Below, piece after piece: positions 11,322 to 20,421 of a stretch of 64,000 nt of DNA. The notes under the pieces were generated by a model. It saw only the letters and a list, made by a program, of their open reading frames with translations, made no database searches and was not told where the DNA came from. The DNA lies in NCBI GenBank assembly GCA_963970005.1, contig CAXAMN010018557.1:614518-678517 (forward strand), given 5' to 3'. Each line of letters opens with the position of its first letter. Position 1 is the first letter of the stretch. The position numbers were made by a program, and so were the translations under genes. The stretch comes from Durusdinium trenchii (lineage: Eukaryota > Sar > Dinophyceae > Suessiales > Symbiodiniaceae).

Positions 11322-11511
11322 TGTGCCAGCCACTGGTGTCCAGTCTGCGCATGGGCTGTTCCTACGGCCGGGGCTGTGTCCTTAAGACAGATGCTAAGGC
11401 ACCTCCCTTGAGCCTCTCATGGCCTGGCACAAAGCTAAGGGTACACATGGTTTAGCTCCTAGTCAGAGCGGTTGGCATGGCAATGTTCATGGCAGTGTAG
11501 CTCCGTAAAGT

Positions 11512-12833
11512 CTACCCTGGACTGGCATGACAGTGGCAATATTCGTGGCTGAGTTCCTCGTCAAAGGCATCAGAATCTGGTCCTTCCGCGGGGAGCAATT
11601 CTAGCCAATGAGGTTTTTCAAATTTGTCGCACACAAAAAAAAGCATTGTGCTCTGCCTGCACCCACTGTTCAACGTCTCCCCAATCTAGGAGGGTAAAAC
11701 GTTGCAGCTGCTCGCACCCGCAGAAGGCACGGTTGCCTATTTCACTGAGCTCTGTCAGGATGACAACTTCCTGCAGCACCACACAATCAAGGAAGGCTTC
11801 TTTTCCGATCTGTATGAGGCGAGGTGGAAGCCATATGCACTGCAACGCTACACAGTGGGCAAAGGTGGAAGAGAGCAGAGCTGTGATCTCTGTGCTCATG
11901 AGGCTGACTTCCACTAGACTTTTGCAATTTTCACAGGCCCTCCGCCCGATGTTGTGAAAGTCATGCGGCAAACACAGCTGCTCAATGCCTGCTCCACAGA
12001 ATGCGCCTTCAGGCAGTGCTCGTGGTTTATTCGTACGATCCGTGTTAAAGGTGACAGTTGCAAGCGTGAGGCAACTCTCTGCAAGCTGCGCGCCTGGTGC
12101 CAGGACGCTGCTGTCCTCTGAGTCGCACTTGACCCCAACGCTGCCTAGAGAACAGCACTCAGCGAACACCCTTTGTCCATAGTGGACACACCCTGGTGCA
12201 GCGACCTGACGCAGCACAAAGCACCCCATGAAAGTCCCTTCCGCCAGACTGACGACCGAAATTGGAAGCTTGACAATCTGCAATTGCTGGCAGCTCTGCC
12301 AGGCTGCAATTCCTGTGTGTGAGATGCCAGTTGCCACTTCTACGTGTCGGATTGATGGTGCCGCGCAGAAAGCTCTGTCTGCAATTTCCCCTCTCGGGTT
12401 AGCCGGGACACGAACCGCTTTGGGGTAGCTCTTCTTGCCGTCATCCTGGAACTGCCAGGTGGAATGCCCTTCTTCCGGGACGAACAACAATTTGGAGCTG
12501 CGGTCGGTGCAAGAGCTCAGTGCGGAATGCCTCTGGCAGGGGTCGCTGCGTTTGGAGGTTGAGCAACTCTAATTCACAGCCAAAGACATCTAGCTCAGAC
12601 ACAGTCGGCAGAAAGCAGAGGATGTCATCTTCAAGCTCTGCTATATCCTCATAGTGGGTGAGGTTTGCTTGCATCCTGTATTCCGTGCCAACTACGGTAA
12701 CCAACTCAAGGTTAACCTCAAAGCGATCTTGGGGGGCGGCATTGCTGTGTAGGTGCTTGGTTTTGCTTGAGCCAAACAACTGTGGTGCAGGAGATGTGTC
12801 CTTGGTAAAGCCAGAGTGGCAACTACGCCCCAA
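11512..12833 (-). pseudogene. BspA-type LRR protein, LRR-e (two frameshifts)
   Basis: The N-terminal module is in the frame starting near 12,833 (NLELVTVVGTEYRMQANL, FGCELELLNLQTQRPL). The frame shifts near 12,482, after QLQIVVRP. The central repeats occupy 12,490-11,636. A run of eight A bases near 11,636-11,644 then shifts the frame before the conserved tail (LELLPAEGPDSDAFDEEL), which stops at 11,512. Relative to LRR-c it lacks about five codons after VLAPGAQL. It is the nested counterpart of the split LRR-f/LRR-c gene. Confidence 0.82.
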
Positions 12834-13513
12834 TAGAGAAGGTGACTAAGGTCACCCATCTCATGGCGGAGGTTGCGCGACACGGAGGCTGTTGTGGTGT
12901 GTGGAGACTCCTGATGAGGACTACACTACTGCCACCACCCGTAGGACCACCCTGAGGGCGAAGGTGGGGGGGAGGCTTGCTGTGCCAAGAAGACCCTGCT
13001 GCAGTTGTGGAACTTCCTGCTTCAGTGCGGCGGGCTTTGTTGCTTGGATCAGCGGTTTCCTGACTGTAGCCCATGTGATCCTTGAGTGCCTTCTTATGGC
13101 TCGCGAGATGGAGCCTGAACGTGGGGTTCCTAGTGAGCCATTTGCAGAGCTCATCCCATTTCTCTTCGGAGTAGTGAGTCGTGCCATATTGGTTGTGTGG
13201 ACGATCTGCCATCTTCGGAGTGAGAGGATATCCTTTGCAGTAGTACACACTGAGGACAGGACTAGGGACCTTAGTCAGGCTGTAACGGGTAGATTTCAGA
13301 TTCCACCCTGTTGGGACATGGCAATTCTGAGCCCGGAGGTCAACCATTGTGCTACCACTGTGCTTTCTGCGCCGTTGTCCCCTTGCTCGAAATTGCCCAG
13401 CGCCGTTGCTAGTCTAGTGGCCTATGCCAAAACTTCCATGCCCCTTGGCAAAGGCACAGCTGGGTTCAGCACTCATGACCTCGTCCTCTGTGGCTTCGTC
13501 TGCTTCGTCTGCC
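12823..13513 (-). pseudogene. C-terminal fragment of the 797-aa gene in the nested copy
   Basis: The DNA is strongly similar to 14,030-14,725. The minus-strand frame 13,347-12,823 contains LTKVPSPVLSVYYCKGYPLT and FRLHLASHKKALKDHMGYSQ, matching the end of the 797-aa protein. It is cut at 13,513 by the 5' truncation of the nested element. A long plus-strand frame across 12,892-13,917 is an antisense shadow of this sequence. Confidence 0.8.
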
Positions 13514-13534
13514 CCAGGCCGCAATTCCTATATG
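13514..13534. repeat. Right target-site duplication of the nested copy
   Basis: This is the second copy of the 21-bp sequence that ends at 8,621. It is preceded by the truncated 5' end of the nested element (cttcgtctgcc) and followed by the N-terminal half of the interrupted LRR gene. Confidence 0.88.
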
Positions 13535-14083
13535 TTGGATGCCAGTTGCCACTTCTACGTGCCGGATCGAAGGTGCAGCGTAGAATGCTCTGTCTGCAAT
13601 TTCTCCTCGCGGGTTGGCCGGGACACGAACTGCTTTGGGGTAGCTTTCTTTGCCGTCTGCCTGGAACTGCCAGATGGAATGTCCTTCGACCATGCAGGGA
13701 CGAACTACTATTTGCAGTTGCGGCCGCTGCAGGAGCACCGTGCGGAATGCCTCTGACAGAGGTTGCTGCTCGCGAAGGTCAAGCAATTCCAATTCACAAC
13801 CAAATACCTCCAAGTCAGAGACTGTGGGCAGAAAGCAAAGAATGTCGTCTTCCAGCTCTGCCACGTCTTCATGGGAGAGGTTTGCTTGCATCGAATATTC
13901 CGTGCCTGCTACGGTAACCAACTCGAGGTTGACCTCATAGCGATCTTGGGGGGCGGCATTGCTATGTAGGTGCTTGGTTGCAGGAGATGTGTCCTTTGCA
14001 AGGCCACAGTGGCAACTAGGCCACAATAGAGAGGTGACTAAGGTCACCCATCTCATGGCGGAGGTTGTGCGACACGGAGGCAA
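13514..14083 (-). pseudogene. BspA-type LRR protein, LRR-f: N-terminal half of the gene completed by LRR-c
   Basis: The frame starts near 14,083 (the first codon of the open frame is TTG, so the true start is uncertain). It contains the N-terminal module NLELVTVAGTEYSMQANL and FGCELELLDLREQQPL. It proceeds to the first repeat ATGIQHIGIAAW and then enters unrelated sequence at the nested-copy junction. It joins to 8,621 when the 4.9-kb nested copy is removed. The order and sequence match the intact layout seen in LRR-e (12,833-11,512). Confidence 0.85.
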
Positions 14084-14117
14084 TTGTTGTGTAGGAAGAC
14101 TCCTGATGACGACTACA

Positions 14118-16382
14118 CTACTGCCACCACCCGTAGGACCACCCTGAGGGCGAAGGCGGTGGGGGAGGCTTGCTGTGCCAGGAAGACCCTGCTGCAGTCG
14201 TGGAACTTCTCACTTCCATAGGAGGGTCAGTACGGCGGGCTTTGTCACTTGGATCGGTGGTTTCCTGACTGTAGCCCATGTGGTCTCTAAGTGCCTGCTT
14301 ATGGCTCGCGAGTTGGAGTCTGAACGTGGGGTTCCCAGTAAGCCACCCACAGAGCTGATCCCATTTCTCTTCGGAGCAGTGAATCGTGCCATATTGGTTG
14401 TAAGGACGATCTGCCATCTTCGGAGTGAAAGGATATCCTTTGCGGTAGTAGTCACTGAGGACAGAACCAGGGACCTTAGTCAAGCTGAAACGGGTAGATA
14501 TTAGGTTCCACCCTGTGCGGGACATGGCAATTCTTAGCCTGGAGGTCAGCCATTGAGCTACCACTGCGCTTTCTGCTCCGATGTCCCCTTGCTCGAAATT
14601 GCCAAGCGCCGTTGCTAGTCTAGTGTAGCCTACGCCAAACCTTCCATACCCCTTGGCAAAGGCATAGCTGGGTTCAGCGTTCATGGCCTCGTCCTCTGTG
14701 GCTTCGTCTGCTTCGTCTGCCTGCGTTTCAACCATTCCCACCGGCACTGGGAGAGCAAGTCGAGGCGACCGTTCTGCCGACCCGGTGTCTTCTGAGGCAG
14801 AGTCTTCTTCTGCTGGCAGATCGGCTGTGGGATTTCTGGCTGTTGCCAGGTCTCTCCATGCGGGGACTTCAATGCGCATCCGCAGTTGCAGCAGGGAGGG
14901 GAACGCGAAGGCTTGTCCCAAAGACGGGTCAAGGGCTCCACTAGAGTAAGCTCTTTCGGCCCAGGAAGTGGTCGGCATGCGGGGGTATCGATCATAAGCA
15001 ATGTCTTTGGTGTGCACTCCCACCACGATCAATGGGTTGTCTTCAGCACCTTCTTCTTTTGGCCGATATCCAGAGCCCCCCTTCACCTCCGCGGGCTTGA
15101 AGCCCTGCTGCTCCATGGCTGTGACCAGGTCAGGCAGGATCTGGACTGGTAGATAGACAAAAAGGTCATTGGTGGGTAGCATTTGTTCTCCATACTCCAT
15201 CCCCCTGACGAAGGACATGATGACAGTGCGCATGAAGGTAAGAGCATCTACATCTTTTTCTTTTGTGGTCTGCGATTTCCCTTCCCCAGTTTGGGCTGCT
15301 CCTGTACCCTGATCTCTGTGTTGATTGTCAAAGGAACAGCACCTCGCAATGAAAGCTAGGAGGCCATATTGCCAGAAGCGAGGGCTTGCATAGAGAGCGA
15401 GCTGTTTCTGTGTGATGAAAGGGCATGCTGGATGCCCATTTTTTACGAAAGCGAAGAGGTTAGACAGAGGGGCAGCGAAGGCTTCACTTATAAGGAGAAG
15501 ATCGCCGATGTAGGCCTGGTTGATCTGATCTGGAATGTCTATAAACGAGGAGCCATGGAGTGCTTGTTCAGTCACTCTCCTCCAGAGGAATGTGCGGACA
15601 AGGCGGTTGATTTGCTTGTTAGAGACAGCAAGCCTCGCCATCGGCCATTCTTTAGGCAGGTCACTGTAGATCTGTATTGAGGGGAGCGGCACCTTTTGCC
15701 CGTGAGCTTCTCTGGTGGTTCCCGCTGCCTTTTGATAGTCGTACAAGATCTGCATGGCTCTCTGTTCGGATTCCAGCTGGAGATCAGTGGCGGCCGTGCC
15801 TCCACGCTCTGCATGCTCTTGATCACTGGCAATATCAATTTCTGTCATGGCTTGTGGGCGCTCTTGCGCTGAGCCAGGGCAGTTAGGTGGTGTCTCTGGG
15901 TTTCTGCAAACTGGGGCCTCCTGCCTTTGAGCGTTTCGACTGGCTAGATCATCCAGCGTGGCCGGTGGTTGCTCATGTTCAGGAACGCTGCCGAGTGGTT
16001 GCCTGGATGTTGAGGCAAGTGATTTGCGTGACTTCTTGGGCAGCGCTCGCCCAGTATGAGCCTTAGGCCCCGGTCTTCGCTTGATTGGGGACTCAGAGGA
16101 GTGCGACCTGGGGCTATCACTTGGATGGTCCACGTTCTGTGGGGGTAGCGCACTCCTTGCATCATCGCCTGCCGCCAGCATGTCATCTTGTGCAGGACAT
16201 GCGTCAGGAAGAACCGGACGATTGCTAAGGCAATCACCCGCTTCTGCGGAAGAGCTGCTGGCGCTATCATTATCTTCCATGTGGGCATCATCGTCCTCCG
16301 GTTGCTCTGTGCTCGGGATAGTGGGCGACTCTGATGGGGAGCTGTGGACCGAGACTACTTCTTGTGTGGCTTCCTCAGCCAT
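14118..16382 (-). CDS. Unrecognised element-encoded protein of about 750-797 aa
   Basis: The frame is open to 16,511, but the likely start is the ATG at 16,382 (MAEEATQEVVSVHS). This ATG overlaps the helicase stop in ATGGCTGA. The first 250 residues are low-complexity, rich in S, E, P and D, with basic clusters (KRRPGPKAH, PKKSRKS) that could be nuclear signals. A globular middle region contains WPMARLAVSNKQINRLVRTF and DALTFMRTVIMSFVRGMEYG. An acidic linker (EADEATEDEAMNAE) follows, then a conserved C-terminal domain (FSLTKVPGSVLSDYYRKGYP, then HMGYSQE) and a proline/serine tail. No family is recognised. The C-terminal domain is preserved in the nested copy, so it belongs to the transposed unit. 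Confidence 0.72.
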   Translation of the reverse strand: MAEEATQEVVSVHSSPSESPTIPSTEQPEDDDAHMEDNDSASSSSAEAGDCLSNRPVLPDACPAQDDMLAAGDDARSALPPQNVDHPSDSPRSHSSESPIKRRPGPKAHTGRALPKKSRKSLASTSRQPLGSVPEHEQPPATLDDLASRNAQRQEAPVCRNPETPPNCPGSAQERPQAMTEIDIASDQEHAERGGTAATDLQLESEQRAMQILYDYQKAAGTTREAHGQKVPLPSIQIYSDLPKEWPMARLAVSNKQINRLVRTFLWRRVTEQALHGSSFIDIPDQINQAYIGDLLLISEAFAAPLSNLFAFVKNGHPACPFITQKQLALYASPRFWQYGLLAFIARCCSFDNQHRDQGTGAAQTGEGKSQTTKEKDVDALTFMRTVIMSFVRGMEYGEQMLPTNDLFVYLPVQILPDLVTAMEQQGFKPAEVKGGSGYRPKEEGAEDNPLIVVGVHTKDIAYDRYPRMPTTSWAERAYSSGALDPSLGQAFAFPSLLQLRMRIEVPAWRDLATARNPTADLPAEEDSASEDTGSAERSPRLALPVPVGMVETQADEADEATEDEAMNAEPSYAFAKGYGRFGVGYTRLATALGNFEQGDIGAESAVVAQWLTSRLRIAMSRTGWNLISTRFSLTKVPGSVLSDYYRKGYPFTPKMADRPYNQYGTIHCSEEKWDQLCGWLTGNPTFRLQLASHKQALRDHMGYSQETTDPSDKARRTDPPMEVRSSTTAAGSSWHSKPPPPPSPSGWSYGWWQ

Positions 16383-19300
16383 CGCAGCATCTGTCTCTGC
16401 AGGAGGATAGCAAATGCCCTTCTTGAGCTTCATGTTCCTCATTGTCTGGGTCGCGATCAGAGACAGAGAGGACATCAGGCGGCAGACTTTGCCGAGGCCA
16501 ATAGCAGCCATGCACTAAAAGGCCTGGTCGCGATGGCAGGATGAGGTCAGAGTCTATGGCATCCAAGACCGGCTGCGCTCTCCATGCGTCATAGAAGTAC
16601 ACACGGTGCAGTGCTTCGAAAGTGTAATCCTGTGCACTACGCTGCTCACGCGTGCTCGGCGTCGGTTGATAGCGCAGGGAGCTTCCTACGCTGCATCGTC
16701 GCCCTGGGCCCGAGCTATTGTGGAGAAGTCGCCAATGTCCTGGCTGCTGCCCATCTGTTATGACCAGCCACTCTGGCTCAATCGAAGCATCAGCTGCATA
16801 TCCATAGACGAGGTCATGCAAGACCGTACCACCAGGCAGGTAGGGCCCTTCGACGAGGCTGTTGATTTCCGCTTTGGTTAGATGCGTAATTGTGGCTAAG
16901 ACGAGGCGTAAGCGCCTAACCTTGCCGTGATGGTGTTCTACGAGACATACCGGCAGGGGGCCAAGCCACATGGGGTGAGGCAGGAGCGCCTGTTGGAAGA
17001 AAGTCGTGGCCTGCGCAACTTGTGTGGCTGTAAGGTCCAGGGAGCCTACGATATCAGGCTCTTTGTTACTGTCACAGGTATGTATCGTCTGGACGCCATG
17101 CAGAAGGGCTGCTAGGACTTGCAGGGCCCCAGGCATCCCTTGCATATTCAATGGACATGCCAGGATGGTAAGGTCAGTGGCTCGGCTTTGGGCTACGTTT
17201 GCTCGTGTGAAGCACTCCTGGTCGTAATCTTGGTGGCGTCCTTCGCCACTGAGGAAGGTTGACACCCCGTGAATAACGATGCAATGCTTGGCCGTGGCGC
17301 CTGCCACCTTGACTGCAGTCTCTGCATTCGCCTTCTTACTGGCAATGGAGAAATAATTGCGTAGGTTCGTGGCCCCTTCCCGGATGGTTGTGAGGGCCAA
17401 GATGTCATCAGTGTCAGAGCCTGCTTTGGTAAGTTGGTCTTCGATATGCTGATACACCCGAACTGTGGGGTCATTTTTTGGATTTTGTTTTGCTTGCACA
17501 TTGGGCGATGCATGGCACCAGTGGACGAATCGTAAGCCCGAGGCAATCTTGTGATCCTCTCGGATGGAGGTGGTACCTATTTGCCAGATGTCTCCCATTC
17601 GGCTGCACAACATGGGATATTGAATACCTATCAACGGCTCATACACTTCCTGGGCAACCCTTGCACTCGTGGGCAACATTAAACTCCAGCAGTGTGGGTT
17701 TGCGACTCCCGATCTCTCAGCCGCAGTTTGCGCCTGGCGGAAGTCGAGCGGGCTGTCTGGGCTGGTGGCTGCATATCCTAGACCTACCAACAGTCCTTCC
17801 GGGAGGTCCAGGTCCACTCTGGAGAGATCTTTGTAGGTGGACTGTAATTGACAGGCAAAAGGAGACGTGGCTTTGACCTTCTCCGGGCGAAACCAGCTGC
17901 TTCCCAATGGCCTGTGACCCACTACTTTAGCTGTTTCTTCTAGGTCGCCAAGGCCAAAGCCTCGCCCGTGCCGGAGGAGCATGTGGCAGACCCCTGGTAT
18001 TTCATGCGGCATGTACCAGGTAGTGGAGGCTCGTAGCCCAGTGCTTTGAGTAGGAGTGTGCGATGAGCTCTCTGTCCATCGGCCACTCCACCTGGGCTCT
18101 GCTTGGGATCACCCAGCAGCAGACGAAAGAAGGGCTGTCGGGGGACTGTTGGCGCAAATGCAGATTTGAGGTCCATATCCTGCTGTGCCTCTTCACTGAT
18201 AAGTAGGTCTACATTTTCCATGTGGGTGTTGAGCGTTGAATGAGTCTGTCCTTTTTGATCCCAGACGAGTCCAGTTGTGACAATTACTACATGGCAGCCA
18301 GGGATGTATGATGCCGCGTCGCTTGCCCGCAAGTCATAGTCAGTGCAGGCTGTGTTGGTTTCTGCATCTTCTCTGCTGACTGGCCGCACGAAGTATCTCT
18401 GGTGATCTGGTCCAAGGTCAAAGGCTGTGAGTAACTTGGTGATTGCCCGACCCGCCGGATTCTCTTTGTGTACTACAGCGATCTTAAGGTGCGTGGTAAG
18501 AGCCAGCCAGGCGAGTAGAAAGGTCAGGGATCGGGTCTTACCTGCACCAAAGACTCCTGCTACTGCAAGGGTAGATCTGCCAGATCGGAGAGCCAGCGCG
18601 AGGCTGGCAGCCATCGACACTATGTGCCCATTGTCGCGTCGGGCGGCGGTGCCTAGTGCCACAGCGAAGCTGGCCGCTTGGGGACAGTGCTGCATTGTGC
18701 TGCCAGAGGTCAGCAGCTGGAAGAGGGCATGCAGACTCTGCAGTAGGACTACCGTGCATTCTAGCTGATACGGAATGGGCACTTGGCCGGGAATTCCCAG
18801 CACAGTGGGCTTGTGCTCTGCCGCTAAGCTGGCCATTCGTAAGAGGTGATCTGCAGTGACTGTGTCACCTGCTTCCGCGATGGCCAAAACTCGGATCCGC
18901 GTTGCTCTAGATTCCAACACGCAGAGGCTGGGCGGGAAAGCCCATGGAGCGGAGCACGCCAGGCCAGTTTCAGTTGGCGTGGGCAACGGCGCAAACTCTT
19001 CCGGGAACGGCACTAAGGCGACGTCCCAGTGCCTAGGGCTGCTCAGGCGGCGTAACTTCTCCCTTGGCGCCTCATCCCCTTTGCGTTTCCGAGAAGGAGT
19101 CGCAAAGGCAAGCAAGAGCGCTAAGACTGAATAGCACTTGCCGTGCTCCTCCAGAACAAGTCGATAAGCCTTCCCCGCCTGTGAACCCATGTGAACTGTG
19201 CTTGAGGGGCTGCTAGCAAGTTGCTCATAGTTACAGCTCTGGAAGTGCGCAGGGCAGAAGATGGCCGACTGTGACCACGCCGGAAAGGCTATACGATATT

Positions 19301-19490
19301 CACGCATGCCTTGTAACCCAGTAGCTGTTGGAGTGACATCCACAACTAAGCCAAACTTGCGGACAGTGGGACTACTCCACAGCTCTTTCTTTGTAGCAGC
19401 CTCATCAACAAATGTGAGTTGCGGGAGGAACAGAGCTAGGATGACAAACACCTCTCGGAACGGGATTTGTGCTAAAAGGTCTCGGGCCAT
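16375..19490 (-). pseudogene. Superfamily 1 helicase (UPF1-like motifs), one frameshift
   Basis: The ATG is at 19,490 (MARDLLAQIPF). In the first frame (residues 1-516) Walker A is GVFGAGKTRS (about 312), motif Ia is VVHKENPAGRAITKLL, motif II is LLISEEAQQ (about 429) and motif III is LLLGDPKQSPGG (about 457). The Asp of the usual DExxQ box is Glu here. Near 18,020-18,050 the frame changes; the second frame continues with TWYMPHEIPG (the YRMHPEI motif), then motif V-like VAGATAKHCIVIHG and motif VI TRANVAQSRATDLTIL. A further 250 residues at the C-terminus are unassigned. SF1B helicases translocate on single-stranded nucleic acid. In this element it could assist reverse transcription or RNP remodelling, which is inference. 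It lies 31 bp after the hydrolase ORF and overlaps the next ORF. Confidence 0.85.
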
Positions 19491-19521
19491 TTCTGTCAGC
19501 CATTGAGCACACGCACTTTGA

Positions 19522-20412
19522 TTACCTCTGCCAACCCGAAAAGTTTTTCAGCAGCAGCGCATGTGCTTCTTCCATGGAGTCAATTTGCTGCCCCGCTACA
19601 CAACTCTGTAGCAGCACTAGCAATTCTTGGTCGGGTCGGTGGAGGTTGGACACCAACAAGCTAATGGCACCTTCCCAATCATCGCTGGTCATTACCGTTT
19701 CAAAGCGAATCCAGGAGGCCAAACGCATGGGGGCAGCAATTCGGTCCCGGCGAGGAACCACCTCTGGGTGTGTGAGTTTTAGCGTTGTAAGACTGACTTG
19801 GCCTGCAGGGAGCTGGCACTGAAGCCAGTGCCAGTAGCCATGTTTGCGCTTGCCCATCCACCTTGCAGATTCTGTTACATATGTGATGTGCAGGGATCGT
19901 TGCAACATATCGAGCTCATTCTCTGTCGGCTTCCAGTCGCACAGACAATCTTCGGCAGCGTGGACAAGATAGTAGTTGCGTTTGTCAGGTTCTGCAGTGG
20001 CAACCAGGGCTGCGAATACACTCTTAGGCATTGCAATGGCACCTAGACGCGCTGTGGTCTGACTGGCTGGCCAGAGGCAACGAATTGCTAAGGCAATCAC
20101 TGCTCCAGTGTAGCTTCCTGCACTGAAACCATTCACTGTGAAGTGGATGGGGTCTTCTTGTTCAACCGGCCGCAGACACCCCAGCCCTGGCAGGTAGGCA
20201 AGGAGTCGTAGCGGCTGCAGCGAGAGCAGCTTCCACCACAGGCCACTGAGGAAGGCTTGGTGCGGCAGCCGTCGGTGAGCAGGGAGAAGCCTCGCTGCTT
20301 TCAGCACCTGTTGCGTGCGTTGATAAATTAGGGCTGCCTTGCCGTACCCAAGGTCTTCCCATTTCTGGCACGGGTTCTGTGTGAGCGCAAAGAGGGTGGC
20401 GACTTCATGCAC
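19522..20412 (-). CDS. Alpha/beta-hydrolase-like protein
   Basis: The product is about 296 aa. The nucleophile elbow is FTVNGFSAGSYTGAVIAL near residues 91-108 (G-F-S-A-G-S, a GxSxG motif). A later HAAEDCLCDW (about 151-160) is a plausible acid region of the catalytic triad. A lipase or esterase-like fold is likely; the substrate is unknown. The open frame begins with GTG at 20,412 and has no ATG there. It is in the same frame as the preceding DxD protein, separated from it only by TAG and three codons. It may therefore be made as a readthrough fusion, or by reinitiation, or the TAG may be a disabling mutation. The helicase ORF follows after 31 bp. Confidence 0.68.
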   Translation of the reverse strand: MHEVATLFALTQNPCQKWEDLGYGKAALIYQRTQQVLKAARLLPAHRRLPHQAFLSGLWWKLLSLQPLRLLAYLPGLGCLRPVEQEDPIHFTVNGFSAGSYTGAVIALAIRCLWPASQTTARLGAIAMPKSVFAALVATAEPDKRNYYLVHAAEDCLCDWKPTENELDMLQRSLHITYVTESARWMGKRKHGYWHWLQCQLPAGQVSLTTLKLTHPEVVPRRDRIAAPMRLASWIRFETVMTSDDWEGAISLLVSNLHRPDQELLVLLQSCVAGQQIDSMEEAHALLLKNFSGWQR

Positions 20413-20421
20413 TCCGGTCGA

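Larger units (their letters stand above)
8622..13513 (-). mobile_element. Nested 5'-truncated copy of the giant element
   Basis: The 4,892-bp segment is flanked by a perfect 21-bp target duplication and ends in a seven-base poly(A) on the minus strand. Its order copies that of the host: 3' UTR (R1-B), a deleted LRR-a relic, LRR-d, LRR-e, and the C-terminal part of the 797-aa gene. Its 5' truncation lies inside the 797-aa ORF (equivalent to about 14,725 in the host). The copies differ by many substitutions and by deletions, so they were not made by one recent tandem duplication. It proves that LRR genes, 797-aa gene and 3' UTR travel as one transcript. Confidence 0.87.

Noticed and set aside
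12892-13917. Long plus-strand frame (341 codons)
   Set aside because: It runs antisense across the nested 797-aa fragment and LRR-f, and spans the nested-copy junction; the minus-strand proteins are the conserved ones in both copies.
13300-14575. tRNA-like sequence on the minus strand (gtggtagctcaatggctgac with an A-box-like core) in the 797-aa C-terminal region and its nested copy
   Set aside because: The A-box match is fair, but no convincing B-box or cloverleaf could be drawn. It may be a very old tRNA-derived insertion now part of the ORF, too weak to annotate.
5362-14725. Simple tandem duplication of an LRR gene cluster in the host genome
   Set aside because: A tandem duplication would not give a 21-bp target duplication next to a poly(A) end, nor a gene split exactly there. 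Retro-insertion explains both.
16375-19490. A host UPF1-type helicase gene
   Set aside because: It is intronless, packed between element ORFs, overlaps the next ORF, and lies within a proven insertion. The flanking host genes have many introns.
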